From Candidatus Methanophagales archaeon (lineage in GTDB: Archaea; Halobacteriota; Syntropharchaeia; Alkanophagales; Methanospirareceae), in contig JAUWVD010000034.1 in assembly GCA_030617585.1 (NCBI GenBank), positions 1-9,487 on the forward strand: 9,487 nucleotides of DNA, read 5' to 3'. Under the pieces are notes generated by a model. The model was not told the origin of the DNA and did no database searches. It worked only from the letters and a program-made list of their open reading frames with translations. Both the position numbers and the translations under genes were made by a program. Of this stretch, positions 1 through 5,843 are shown in pieces; within the stretch, counting starts at the first letter, position 1, and every line of letters begins with the position of its first letter.

Positions 1-6
1 ATTATA

Positions 7-999
7 TCACTCATTGGGTCTCCCCCTCCGCTCTTTTATACTCAAATAATTCCGGTTGTATTCTTCAAGCAGACCTTCATCAGCAAAACTGAAATACACA
101 TTATCGCCTATAATAATATGGTCAAGGACGGTAATTTGCACGAGATTGCACGCATATACCAGATCCTCCGTTATCGCCCGGTCGCTCCCCGAAGGTGTGG
201 GATCGCCGGAAGGATGGTTATGCACAAATATAAGCGAAGCGGCATTCTTATTGACTGCACTCTTCACTATCTCGCGCGGGTACACCGAACTTGCGTTTAA
301 CGTCCCTTCAAAGAGATTCTCATCGTCAATTGTCTGATTCGCACTATCTAAGAAGATAACCTTGAATATCTCGATCTTCAAATCACGCATCGTTAGATAC
401 AGGTAATCAAATACCTCTTTCGAGTTCCTCACTTTACTCACCGATTTCATACTCTCTTTCAGATATTCTTCCGCCAATGCCTGAACAGCTTTTATCTGTG
501 CTACTTTCGCCGCCCCTACACCCTCTATATCCATGAGTTTCGCTTTATCCGCTTCAAATATGCCTTTCACACCACCAAATTGCGTAAGGAGGTCATTTGC
601 TATTACGATCGCGCTTTTTCCCGGTATACCAGAACGCAGAAAGATAGCTAATAGTTCGGATGTGGTGAGTTTAGAAGATCCGTATGTGAGCAGTTTCTCC
701 CGTGGGCGCTCTTCCTTCCGCAATCGCTTTAATTGGTGTGTCGGGCGCAAAGAAGTAATCCATTCTTTCTTATATGCCACCATAGCAGAGGGCATCCACT
801 GAAAAATCCCTTTTCCCTGTTCAACAATTGAACCCTCATTAAGTAGTAGATTTATTATCTTACCAATTAAGCCTTTACTTTCGCCACACGCCCAGATGTC
901 AGGTTTCGAGAATGATTCTGTTTTTACGAGTTTTTGGACTATTCGCTCATATCTCTGTAGTCGTTCAACGTCCTTTATCGTATCGGGGCTAATTTCCAT
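7..999 (-). CDS. radC: RadC/JAMM-domain protein with an extra N-terminal domain
   Basis: This is a RadC-family protein. Family members are linked to DNA repair by old genetics, but their enzymatic role is unsettled. In numbering from the upstream TTG at 1017, residues 100-130 carry the RadC signature KEERPREKLL...ELLAIFLRSG. Residues about 164-177 form a helix-hairpin-helix (IEGVGAAKVAQIKA). The C-terminal half is a JAMM metal-binding domain with HNHPSGDPTPSGSD, where H266, H268 and D279 are the expected zinc ligands. Bacterial RadC is about 225 residues; here about 95 extra residues precede the core, and around residues 35-75 they resemble a small winged-helix fold (weak, by eye). I chose ATG 999 (M7) over TTG 1017 because a TATA-like stretch at 1018-1028 lies about 25 nt upstream, as expected for a leaderless archaeal mRNA. 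Neither start has a clear Shine-Dalgarno. The gene is monocistronic within the window. RadC is patchy in archaea, so transfer from bacteria is possible. Confidence 0.93.
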   Translation of the reverse strand: MEISPDTIKDVERLQRYERIVQKLVKTESFSKPDIWACGESKGLIGKIINLLLNEGSIVEQGKGIFQWMPSAMVAYKKEWITSLRPTHQLKRLRKEERPREKLLTYGSSKLTTSELLAIFLRSGIPGKSAIVIANDLLTQFGGVKGIFEADKAKLMDIEGVGAAKVAQIKAVQALAEEYLKESMKSVSKVRNSKEVFDYLYLTMRDLKIEIFKVIFLDSANQTIDDENLFEGTLNASSVYPREIVKSAVNKNAASLIFVHNHPSGDPTPSGSDRAITEDLVYACNLVQITVLDHIIIGDNVYFSFADEGLLEEYNRNYLSIKERRGRPNE

Positions 1000-1017
1000 T
1001 CTACTTAAAATACTCAA

Positions 1018-1028
1018 TTAATTATATT
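1018..1028 (-). promoter_or_regulatory. TATA-like box for radC
   Basis: Read on the minus strand this is an uninterrupted A/T stretch (AATATAATTAA). Its centre is about 24-25 nt upstream of the ATG at 999, the normal distance from an archaeal TATA box to the transcription start. That would give a leaderless message starting at or near the ATG. No clear BRE was identified, so the call rests on composition and spacing alone. Confidence 0.35.
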
Positions 1029-1080
1029 ACTTCCATTATGATAATCCTGAATAAATGTCGTCCGTTATACTAGGTCGACC

Positions 1081-1362
1081 TTCGTGCAGCTTTAGCGCCA
1101 GATCAGATTTTTGAACTATTACGCGGTGGGATTAGGCATGCGCTATCTCCCGTATGTACTCTGACAAGCTCTATATGTCCATTACTGCGGCAATATAGAC
1201 GTCCTCGACAGTTAGGGGCTCGAAATAAAGTTTGTCCGAAGTGTCGTAACCAGTGAATACCATTTCTAGGTTGCAATTGACCATTACCGAGTCAAGCCCC
1301 ACCTCTCGTAATGCGAAGGCAGCATGAACCGACATATCTTTGCGCAATATTTCTTTATAGCT
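1081..1362 (-). pseudogene. carB: carB remnant (carbamoyl-phosphate synthase large subunit)
   Basis: One minus-strand frame keeps a recognisable internal piece of CarB. It reads VHAAFALREVGLDSVMVNCN at 1270-1329 and YDTSDKLYFEPLTVEDV at 1198-1248. These match the conserved CarB stretch of the second ATP-grasp half ([36 protein letters not shown] in the family). Conserved positions are lost: the family [13 protein letters not shown] has become NLEMVFTGYDTSD. The frame then hits TAG at 1171-1173 and TAA at 1132-1134. Past these stops, in the same frame, it reads VIVQ (1111-1122) and LALKL (1087-1101), recalling family GVIVQYGGQTPLKLA with a shortened glycine loop and about 13 extra residues before it. 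Upstream, I-L-R-K-D-M-S-V-H may be the decayed I-E-F-D-Y-C-C-V-H. CarB is about 1,070 residues, so only about 90 remain. It is a relic, not a gene; a functional carB would have to be elsewhere. Confidence 0.82.
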
Positions 1363-1453
1363 CTCTGCTTTTGATATGGTACTCCTATTTCAGCTCATAT
1401 TCGCTCTGTTCTCCCTGTGTCATATCCCACGCTGAGATGATAAGTGCAAGCTT

Positions 1454-1496
1454 GTCTTATTTGTAAATAAAGAAAAGGATAATATACAAATAAGAC
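1454..1496. repeat. Perfect 12-bp inverted repeat with a 19-nt spacer
   Basis: GTCTTATTTGTA at 1454-1465 is the exact reverse complement of TACAAATAAGAC at 1485-1496. The arms do not extend further in either direction. It lies between the carB remnant and the promoter zone of the aminopropyltransferase-like gene. It could be an operator for a dimeric regulator, a hairpin in a transcript, or a leftover of a small mobile element. The sequence alone does not decide. There is no T-run directly after it, which argues against a bacterial-style terminator. Confidence 0.7.
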
Positions 1497-1497
1497 C

Positions 1498-1516
1498 TAT
1501 TATATTCAATATATCT
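1498..1516 (+). promoter_or_regulatory. AT-rich promoter zone of the aminopropyltransferase-channel unit
   Basis: This A/T-rich stretch includes the near-perfect palindrome TATATTCAATATA at 1501-1513 (six-base arms around a central C). It lies 12-25 nt upstream of the TTG at 1526 and about 70 nt upstream of the ATG at 1580, so it could be the TATA element of the two-gene unit. A second weak candidate lies near 1550-1562 (TTAGATATTATC), which would suit a leaderless start at 1580. Neither was confirmed by a clear BRE. Confidence 0.35.
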
Positions 1517-1579
1517 TATTATTCTTTGGTATCATTTAAAAAAGTTTTTCTTAGATATTATCATCCGGCAAATAAAGCT

Positions 1580-3277
1580 ATGACCGCAGATAGACATCAC
1601 ACCGCTGTATTCATTGTCATCACAATAACTCTGCTTTCTACGGGGGCAGCAGCGATGATCTATGAAGTCGTGCTCTTAAGGGAATTCACATTACTTCTCG
1701 GCTCTTCTTTTTATTCCGGCTCAATCGTTTTAGCTTCGATAATGGGCGGTCTCGCTATTGGAAGCATCAGCATCGGTAAACTCTCGGATAGAACGAAGAA
1801 TCCTTTCCTTCTGCTATTCGTATTAGAAATGCTCATTGCCCTTATTGCTCTTATTATCGTACCCGCCACGAGGCGACTTGCACTTTACGATACGTGGACG
1901 CTAACAGACGGAATAATATATGCTTTTGAACTTATCAAGCTCACACCCACATCATGGCATATCCTGCTATTTTATAGTTCGTGCATTTTGCTCCTTCCTG
2001 CTGTGTTGATGGGTGGAGAACTCCCGGTAGCCATAAATATATTATCAAAAACAAAGACAGGCAATATCGGCGAAGTATCCGGCTATTCATATTTCTTAGA
2101 CACCCTAGGCGGAATAATCGGGGCAATTTCTGCAGGGCTTATAATGATCCCGCTATTCGGCTCTATAACAACAGTCCACACCGGTGGAATCTTGAATACC
2201 ATAGGTGCCGTGAGTGTAGCACTGTTCCTGATCTTCTTTCGGCGTTCTGAAATCACCGCAACGACACAAACCGAACGCCCACGAAATAATCGGGTGGTTC
2301 TTTCCGCAATTATAATCGTACTGGTTTTTTTTCTCTCGCTCTTTGCTATGGGCTACTACAAGGCAGAGCAGTTGGAATACACAACAGTAGGCGATTTGTA
2401 TCGTGGACAGGTCATCCTTGAGCGAACACAGAGCAGATACCAGTCGATAACAGTAATAGACCATGACGTTCTTGGACGTGTTCTGTTCCTGGATGGCCGA
2501 GTGCAGATTTCAGAGAGTGATGACGAGCCATACTCGGAGGCGCTGGTATTACCTGCCGCAGTCACTTTACTGAATAACGCAGCACATAAACTTGATGTTC
2601 TCATCATCGGCGGTGGAGATCTCGGCGTCTTAGAGGTATTAACTAGGTTCCCGGATGATAAAATAGGGAACATAACACAGGTGGATTTAGACCCGGAAGT
2701 AATAGAAATCGCTAAGCAATATCTGGTAAGCATACATAATGATTCATGGCAAGACCATAGATATAAGTATGTGGCGATGGACGGGCGAAAATATATAGGT
2801 GAAGCGCTAAGGGACAGTAAAAAGTACGACCTCGTTATTCTAGACCTGCCAGACCCTAATAATGATCTACTCGCAACTTTCTATTCGCTGGAGCTCTATA
2901 ATGATGTTTATTCTTTGCTGGATGAAAAGGGGATGATGGCAACGCAAGCAACACAGGCTGATTGGGCATTAGACGCTGATGGATACGTGGTAATTGCAAG
3001 CACATTGCGACAGTCACGATTTCCGATTGTTCGGCTCTACACGCAATATATTCCCAGTTTCGGTCAATGGGGGTTCGCGATTGCATCCAAACATTATGAT
3101 CCACTGCAACTAACTGAAACTGAGATTGCGGCTGTTATCGCGGATATTGAAACAAACACATACAGTGAAGAGACGCATTTTTCGCTCTTCGCGCTTCCAC
3201 CTTGGCTTCTAAAAGATATTGAGAATGCACATCTTATAAATACTATTGATAAACCTGTGATAATTAGGGAGTATTAA
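1580..3277 (+). CDS. Membrane-embedded spermidine synthase-like protein
   Basis: This resembles the family of predicted spermidine synthases with an N-terminal membrane domain. In numbering from the TTG at 1526, about seven hydrophobic helices fill residues 25-275, starting with TLLSTGAAAMIYEVVLLREF. A methyltransferase-fold aminopropyltransferase domain fills residues 285-583. Its motifs are IIGGGDLGVLEVL (361-372; family GGGDGG), QVDLDPEVIEIA (385-396; nucleoside-binding acid), AMDGRKYI (417-424), and YDLVILDLPDP (434-444; family YDVI-VDSSDP). The end FGQWGFAIASK (512-522) is also typical. Known enzymes move an aminopropyl group from decarboxylated SAM to putrescine; activity here is inferred. 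The usual YHE after the LDG motif is YSE (336-338). I chose ATG 1580 (M19), just before the first helix; TTG 1526 is possible. Neither start has a good Shine-Dalgarno. The stop is 5 nt from the next gene. Confidence 0.88.
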   Translation: MTADRHHTAVFIVITITLLSTGAAAMIYEVVLLREFTLLLGSSFYSGSIVLASIMGGLAIGSISIGKLSDRTKNPFLLLFVLEMLIALIALIIVPATRRLALYDTWTLTDGIIYAFELIKLTPTSWHILLFYSSCILLLPAVLMGGELPVAINILSKTKTGNIGEVSGYSYFLDTLGGIIGAISAGLIMIPLFGSITTVHTGGILNTIGAVSVALFLIFFRRSEITATTQTERPRNNRVVLSAIIIVLVFFLSLFAMGYYKAEQLEYTTVGDLYRGQVILERTQSRYQSITVIDHDVLGRVLFLDGRVQISESDDEPYSEALVLPAAVTLLNNAAHKLDVLIIGGGDLGVLEVLTRFPDDKIGNITQVDLDPEVIEIAKQYLVSIHNDSWQDHRYKYVAMDGRKYIGEALRDSKKYDLVILDLPDPNNDLLATFYSLELYNDVYSLLDEKGMMATQATQADWALDADGYVVIASTLRQSRFPIVRLYTQYIPSFGQWGFAIASKHYDPLQLTETEIAAVIADIETNTYSEETHFSLFALPPWLLKDIENAHLINTIDKPVIIREY

Positions 3278-3282
3278 AAAAA

Positions 3283-4257
3283 ATGCTTCTATGGCTGATA
3301 AAAAAGTTAAAAGCTAAGAACTTAGAAGAGTACATAGGAAAGCTTCGTATATTATCTCTGCTCCTTGGTGTGCTCATATTCGGCACCATAGCGTTTTACT
3401 ATTTTGAAAGAGGTAGTATTGAAGAATTAAACATAGGGGATGCTCTTTATTGGGTGCTCGTGACGATTACGACAGTGGGCTATGGCGATTTCACACCAAA
3501 AACATTGGGTGGCCGGATCATATTTGTGCTGGTTGCATTAGGTGGTATAAGTACTATTGCGTATGTACTCGAACAACTCATATCTTTTTCTACTAAGAAT
3601 CAAATAAAGGTATTATTTGGGTCCGGAGCGGTGAAGATGAAGCGGCATACGATTATTGTGGGCTGGAATGCAAAAGCAGAAGAGGCGATAAAAGAGCTAA
3701 GGCACGCAGAAGAGGAGTTTTTAGTAGTTGGTAGTGAATTGGATCATGCCGAGCTGAATGCAGAAGAGATACACCATATTAGCGGTGATCCGACAAAAAG
3801 TGAGACACTGAACAGATGCAATATAAAAGAAGCGAAGACACTGATGGTTTCTCTGGAGAACGATTCTGAGACGATAATGGTTGCGCTCGCTGCCCGGAAA
3901 CAGAATCCTAATATAAATATCATTGCGACATGCGAGGCACAGGAACACGTGGAGATGATGCGTGGGGCAGGAATAAACCATATAATATCTTATGCAGAGA
4001 TAAGCGGTCGATTACTCGCTCATGCGGTTACAGAGCCGGTAGTTGTGGCTTTTATTGTAGACGCTACGACATCGGTTAAAGGATTTGACCTGAAACAGAT
4101 AAAACTCGAGTCGAAGACGAAGTTGTCAGATATGTCGCTGAGTGATGATGAAAAGGTGATTGCGTTATACCGAAATGATAGTTTTATCCTCGATTTCGCG
4201 GCGGATGCGATGCTAGAGGAAGGTGATTATTTGGTGATAATAGCAGCTACATCCTAA
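3283..4257 (+). CDS. MthK-like potassium channel with RCK (TrkA-N/TrkA-C) gating domain
   Basis: This is a two-helix K+ channel joined to a cytoplasmic RCK ring domain, built like archaeal MthK. TM1 covers about residues 22-40 and TM2 about 77-100. Between them the pore helix ends in the selectivity filter TTVGYGD (63-69). RCK-N starts at RHTIIVGWNAKAEEAIKELR (121-140). Its GWNAKA replaces the NAD-type GxGxxG, much as MthK has GWSEST. The regulatory C-terminal lobe runs from about 245 to 324. Length (324) is close to MthK (336). From memory, MthK binds Ca2+ with D184, E210 and E212. The equivalent stretch here, IIATCEAQE (213-221), keeps the second Glu (E218) but has T216 for the first, so calcium gating may differ. 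ATG 3283 follows a GGGAG at 3267-3271 inside the end of the upstream gene, and the two genes are almost certainly co-transcribed. An internal start is described separately. Confidence 0.95.
   Translation: MLLWLIKKLKAKNLEEYIGKLRILSLLLGVLIFGTIAFYYFERGSIEELNIGDALYWVLVTITTVGYGDFTPKTLGGRIIFVLVALGGISTIAYVLEQLISFSTKNQIKVLFGSGAVKMKRHTIIVGWNAKAEEAIKELRHAEEEFLVVGSELDHAELNAEEIHHISGDPTKSETLNRCNIKEAKTLMVSLENDSETIMVALAARKQNPNINIIATCEAQEHVEMMRGAGINHIISYAEISGRLLAHAVTEPVVVAFIVDATTSVKGFDLKQIKLESKTKLSDMSLSDDEKVIALYRNDSFILDFAADAMLEEGDYLVIIAATS
3625..3639 (+). promoter_or_regulatory. Internal ribosome binding site and ATG for a soluble RCK subunit
   Basis: Inside the channel gene, GGAG (3625-3628) lies 8 nt before an in-frame ATG at 3637-3639 (M119), directly before the RCK domain (MKRHTIIVGW). 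In MthK an internal start at M107, at the same structural position just before RCK, makes the extra soluble RCK subunits needed for the octameric gating ring. The spacing and position here suggest the same arrangement, which would give a product of about 206 residues. This is inference from position plus a Shine-Dalgarno match. Confidence 0.6.
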
Positions 4258-4325
4258 AACTTGCCGTGTTCGTTTAGGTCTTCGAATTTCTTGGAAAAGC
4301 GGGTAAAAGTTTATCTTTACAAAAG

Positions 4326-4335
4326 CTTATAATAA
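4326..4335 (+). promoter_or_regulatory. TATA-like box for the TFE gene
   Basis: CTTATAATAA is centred about 22-25 nt before the ATG at 4352. This spacing predicts a leaderless or nearly leaderless mRNA. A weak Shine-Dalgarno-like GGTG at 4342-4345 is also present, 6 nt before the start. The rest of the 94-nt gap after the channel gene shows nothing else clear beyond a 5-bp GTAAA/TTTAC dyad. Confidence 0.4.
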
Positions 4336-4351
4336 TCATTTGGTGTAGAAA

Positions 4352-4858
4352 ATGTTGGACTCAGACAATCCCCTAGTGAAGGAGTATTTTCGGAAGATGG
4401 TAGGGGATGAGGGCCTGAAGATAATGGCGGATGTTCCGGATGCTGAAATAACAGACGAGGAAATTGCAAAGCTGAGCGACACCAAGCTCACTGCGGTGAG
4501 AAAGGTCCTGTACCGGTTATATGAGAACAGAATAGCGGAATACCGGACAGAACGCGATGATAATAGCGGCTGGATCACATATCTCTGGTGCTTTAATCAG
4601 GACAATGTTACGAAGATAATGGAAGAAGAAGCGGAAGTAGAGTTGGCGGAATTATGTAATAAATTGGAATATGAGCGCAGCGGGGTATTTTACCAGTGTA
4701 AATGTCTGCGTGTTTTGTTTGAAGATGCATTAGAGAAGGACTTCTGGTGTGATGAATGTAACGCGAATTTCGAATTTTCTGATAACAGTGATTTGATAAA
4801 AAAGTTAGAGGCGGATATAGCTAAGATTGAGAAGTGGAAGAAGAAGATAAGAGGGTAA
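4352..4858 (+). CDS. tfe: Transcription factor E, alpha subunit (TFE)
   Basis: TFE-alpha is the archaeal counterpart of eukaryotic TFIIE-alpha. It joins the TBP-TFB-RNA polymerase initiation complex and helps DNA opening. The N-terminal half (residues about 1-90) is the winged-helix domain, with the family features VKEYFRKMVGDEGLKI, TDEEIA and VRKVLYRLYENRIAEYRT. The C-terminal half is a zinc ribbon: C116, C118, C133 and C136. The first pair is CKC rather than the usual CxxC, so the knuckle is shorter. A charged helix (residues 148-167) ends the protein. Length (168) is normal for the family. The end of the gene overlaps the start of the HD-domain gene by 25 nt, so the two are probably translated from one mRNA. 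Confidence 0.95.
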   Translation: MLDSDNPLVKEYFRKMVGDEGLKIMADVPDAEITDEEIAKLSDTKLTAVRKVLYRLYENRIAEYRTERDDNSGWITYLWCFNQDNVTKIMEEEAEVELAELCNKLEYERSGVFYQCKCLRVLFEDALEKDFWCDECNANFEFSDNSDLIKKLEADIAKIEKWKKKIRG

Positions 4859-5379
4859 TAAGAGACGAGTGCATAACGTTACTGCGTGATGTCGGATGTG
4901 AGGCGAGGGTTATCGAACATTGTGTTTCAGTTTCCGAACTCGCATTGGAGTTCGCGCGTCGTTATTATTATGGTCGTGTAGACGAAAAGTTAATTTTTAG
5001 GGGGGCTTTGCTCCATGATATTGGTAGGAGTCGCACACATGGTATAGATCATGGTTTTGTTGGTGGCGAAGTAGCGAAAGCGATAAAGCTGGATGGGCGA
5101 GTGGTAAGAATAATACAGCGGCATGTGGGCGCTGGAATAACCGCAGAAGAAGCAAAAGAACTGGGGCTGCCCCAAGATGTAGATTTCATGCCAAGAACAA
5201 TGGAAGAGAAGATAGTTACGCATGCGGATAACCTGATTGACGGGGTAAGGAGAACGAGCATAGAACTTGAAATAGCACATTTGAAGGCTAAATTAGGCGA
5301 AAATCATCCTTCTATAAAGCGGATGATAGCGCTACATAAGGCAGTAACCGGGCTAAACGTGCATGTAACGGTTAAATAG
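4834..5379 (+). CDS. HD-domain protein, TIGR00295-like predicted phosphohydrolase
   Basis: This is a small HD-superfamily protein of the archaeal HDIG type. Visible motifs are EHCVSVSELA (first His, H29), GALLHDIGR (the HD pair, H61-D62), DHGFVGGEVA (H73), RHVGAGIT (H97) and THADNLIDG (D132). This is a complete metal-binding set, so the protein is probably an active metal-dependent phosphohydrolase on a nucleotide or RNA-like substrate. The substrate is unknown. The start is GTG 4834, inside the end of the TFE gene; no later ATG, GTG or TTG occurs before conserved sequence, so the overlap is likely real. Length 181. Only 34 nt separate its stop from the end of the convergent rpl24p gene. Confidence 0.9.
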   Translation: MEEEDKRVIRDECITLLRDVGCEARVIEHCVSVSELALEFARRYYYGRVDEKLIFRGALLHDIGRSRTHGIDHGFVGGEVAKAIKLDGRVVRIIQRHVGAGITAEEAKELGLPQDVDFMPRTMEEKIVTHADNLIDGVRRTSIELEIAHLKAKLGENHPSIKRMIALHKAVTGLNVHVTVK

Positions 5380-5413
5380 TAAAATATAAAAACCGCCTAC
5401 TGCATTCAGCCCA

Positions 5414-5761
5414 CTACCTACTCAATGCACTTTCTCTTTGCTTATCCTTCAGTTCTATCTTTGTTATCATAACATTCGAGGGATGCATAGGTCGAGGCAC
5501 TTCGGATAAATCTGACCTCGAAATAACAACGCCTTCCACCGTTATCTTCTCCCGCTTCAGGTCTACTGTTCTCACTTTGCCTTCTTTACCTCTGCTATCG
5601 CCCCGCATTACCACTACCGTATCGCCTTTCCTCAGCGGAAAACTCCTTTTCCCATATTTACCTCGCAGATCCATGGAAAGAGCTGCACTCATGTACTTAT
5701 GCCGTATATGCAGAGGTGCATTATACCTTGCTTTCCTTTGTTTCCTCGGTTGCTTAGACAT
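5414..5761 (-). CDS. rpl24p: 50S ribosomal protein L24 (archaeal L24p / L26e type)
   Basis: L24p binds 23S rRNA early in 50S assembly. The protein begins MSKQPRKQRKARYNAPLHIR, an almost standard archaeal L24p N-terminus. It continues with KYGKRSFPLRKGDTVVVMRG and DSRGKEGKV, the KOW RNA-binding motif, and ends EVPRPMHPSNVMITKIELKD. Length from the chosen ATG at 5761 is 115 residues, as expected. Starts at 5773, 5779 and 5782 would add 4-7 residues; a TATA-like box at 5801-5810 would put transcription near 5780, so these stay open. The open frame continues upstream to 5902, but that part overlaps the divergent reductase gene and is not family-like. In archaea L24p normally sits between L14p and S4e in the large ribosomal operon; here it is alone, flanked by an HD protein and a lipid reductase. 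Confidence 0.96.
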   Translation of the reverse strand: MSKQPRKQRKARYNAPLHIRHKYMSAALSMDLRGKYGKRSFPLRKGDTVVVMRGDSRGKEGKVRTVDLKREKITVEGVVISRSDLSEVPRPMHPSNVMITKIELKDKQRESALSR

Positions 5762-5800
5762 CTTAGCTTTCATTCTCATCATCCATCCTTGACTATCTTC

Positions 5801-5810
5801 TATAATAATT
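5801..5810. promoter_or_regulatory. Shared AT-rich element between divergent rpl24p and lipid reductase
   Basis: The 82-nt space between the two divergent genes is AT-rich. TATAATAATT here could serve as a TATA element in either direction. For the reductase it predicts transcription near 5830, just before the Shine-Dalgarno AAGGA at 5833-5837, which is 6 nt before the ATG at 5844. For rpl24p it predicts transcription near 5780. It is not possible to tell one bidirectional element from two. Confidence 0.35.
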
Positions 5811-5843
5811 CTTATTAAGATTACCAAATAAAAAGGATTTGTT

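Noticed and set aside
533..802. Plus-strand open frame within the radC region.
   Set aside because: It is antisense to radC and has no family features.
1381..1450. Possible further carB sequence upstream of the remnant.
   Set aside because: All three minus frames are stop-broken and none gives a convincing match to CarB or another family, so the pseudogene was not extended.
5401..5429. TGCATT/AATGCA inverted repeat between the HD gene and rpl24p as a bidirectional terminator.
   Set aside because: The arms are only 6 bp with a 17-nt loop and no flanking T-run; chance occurrence is likely.
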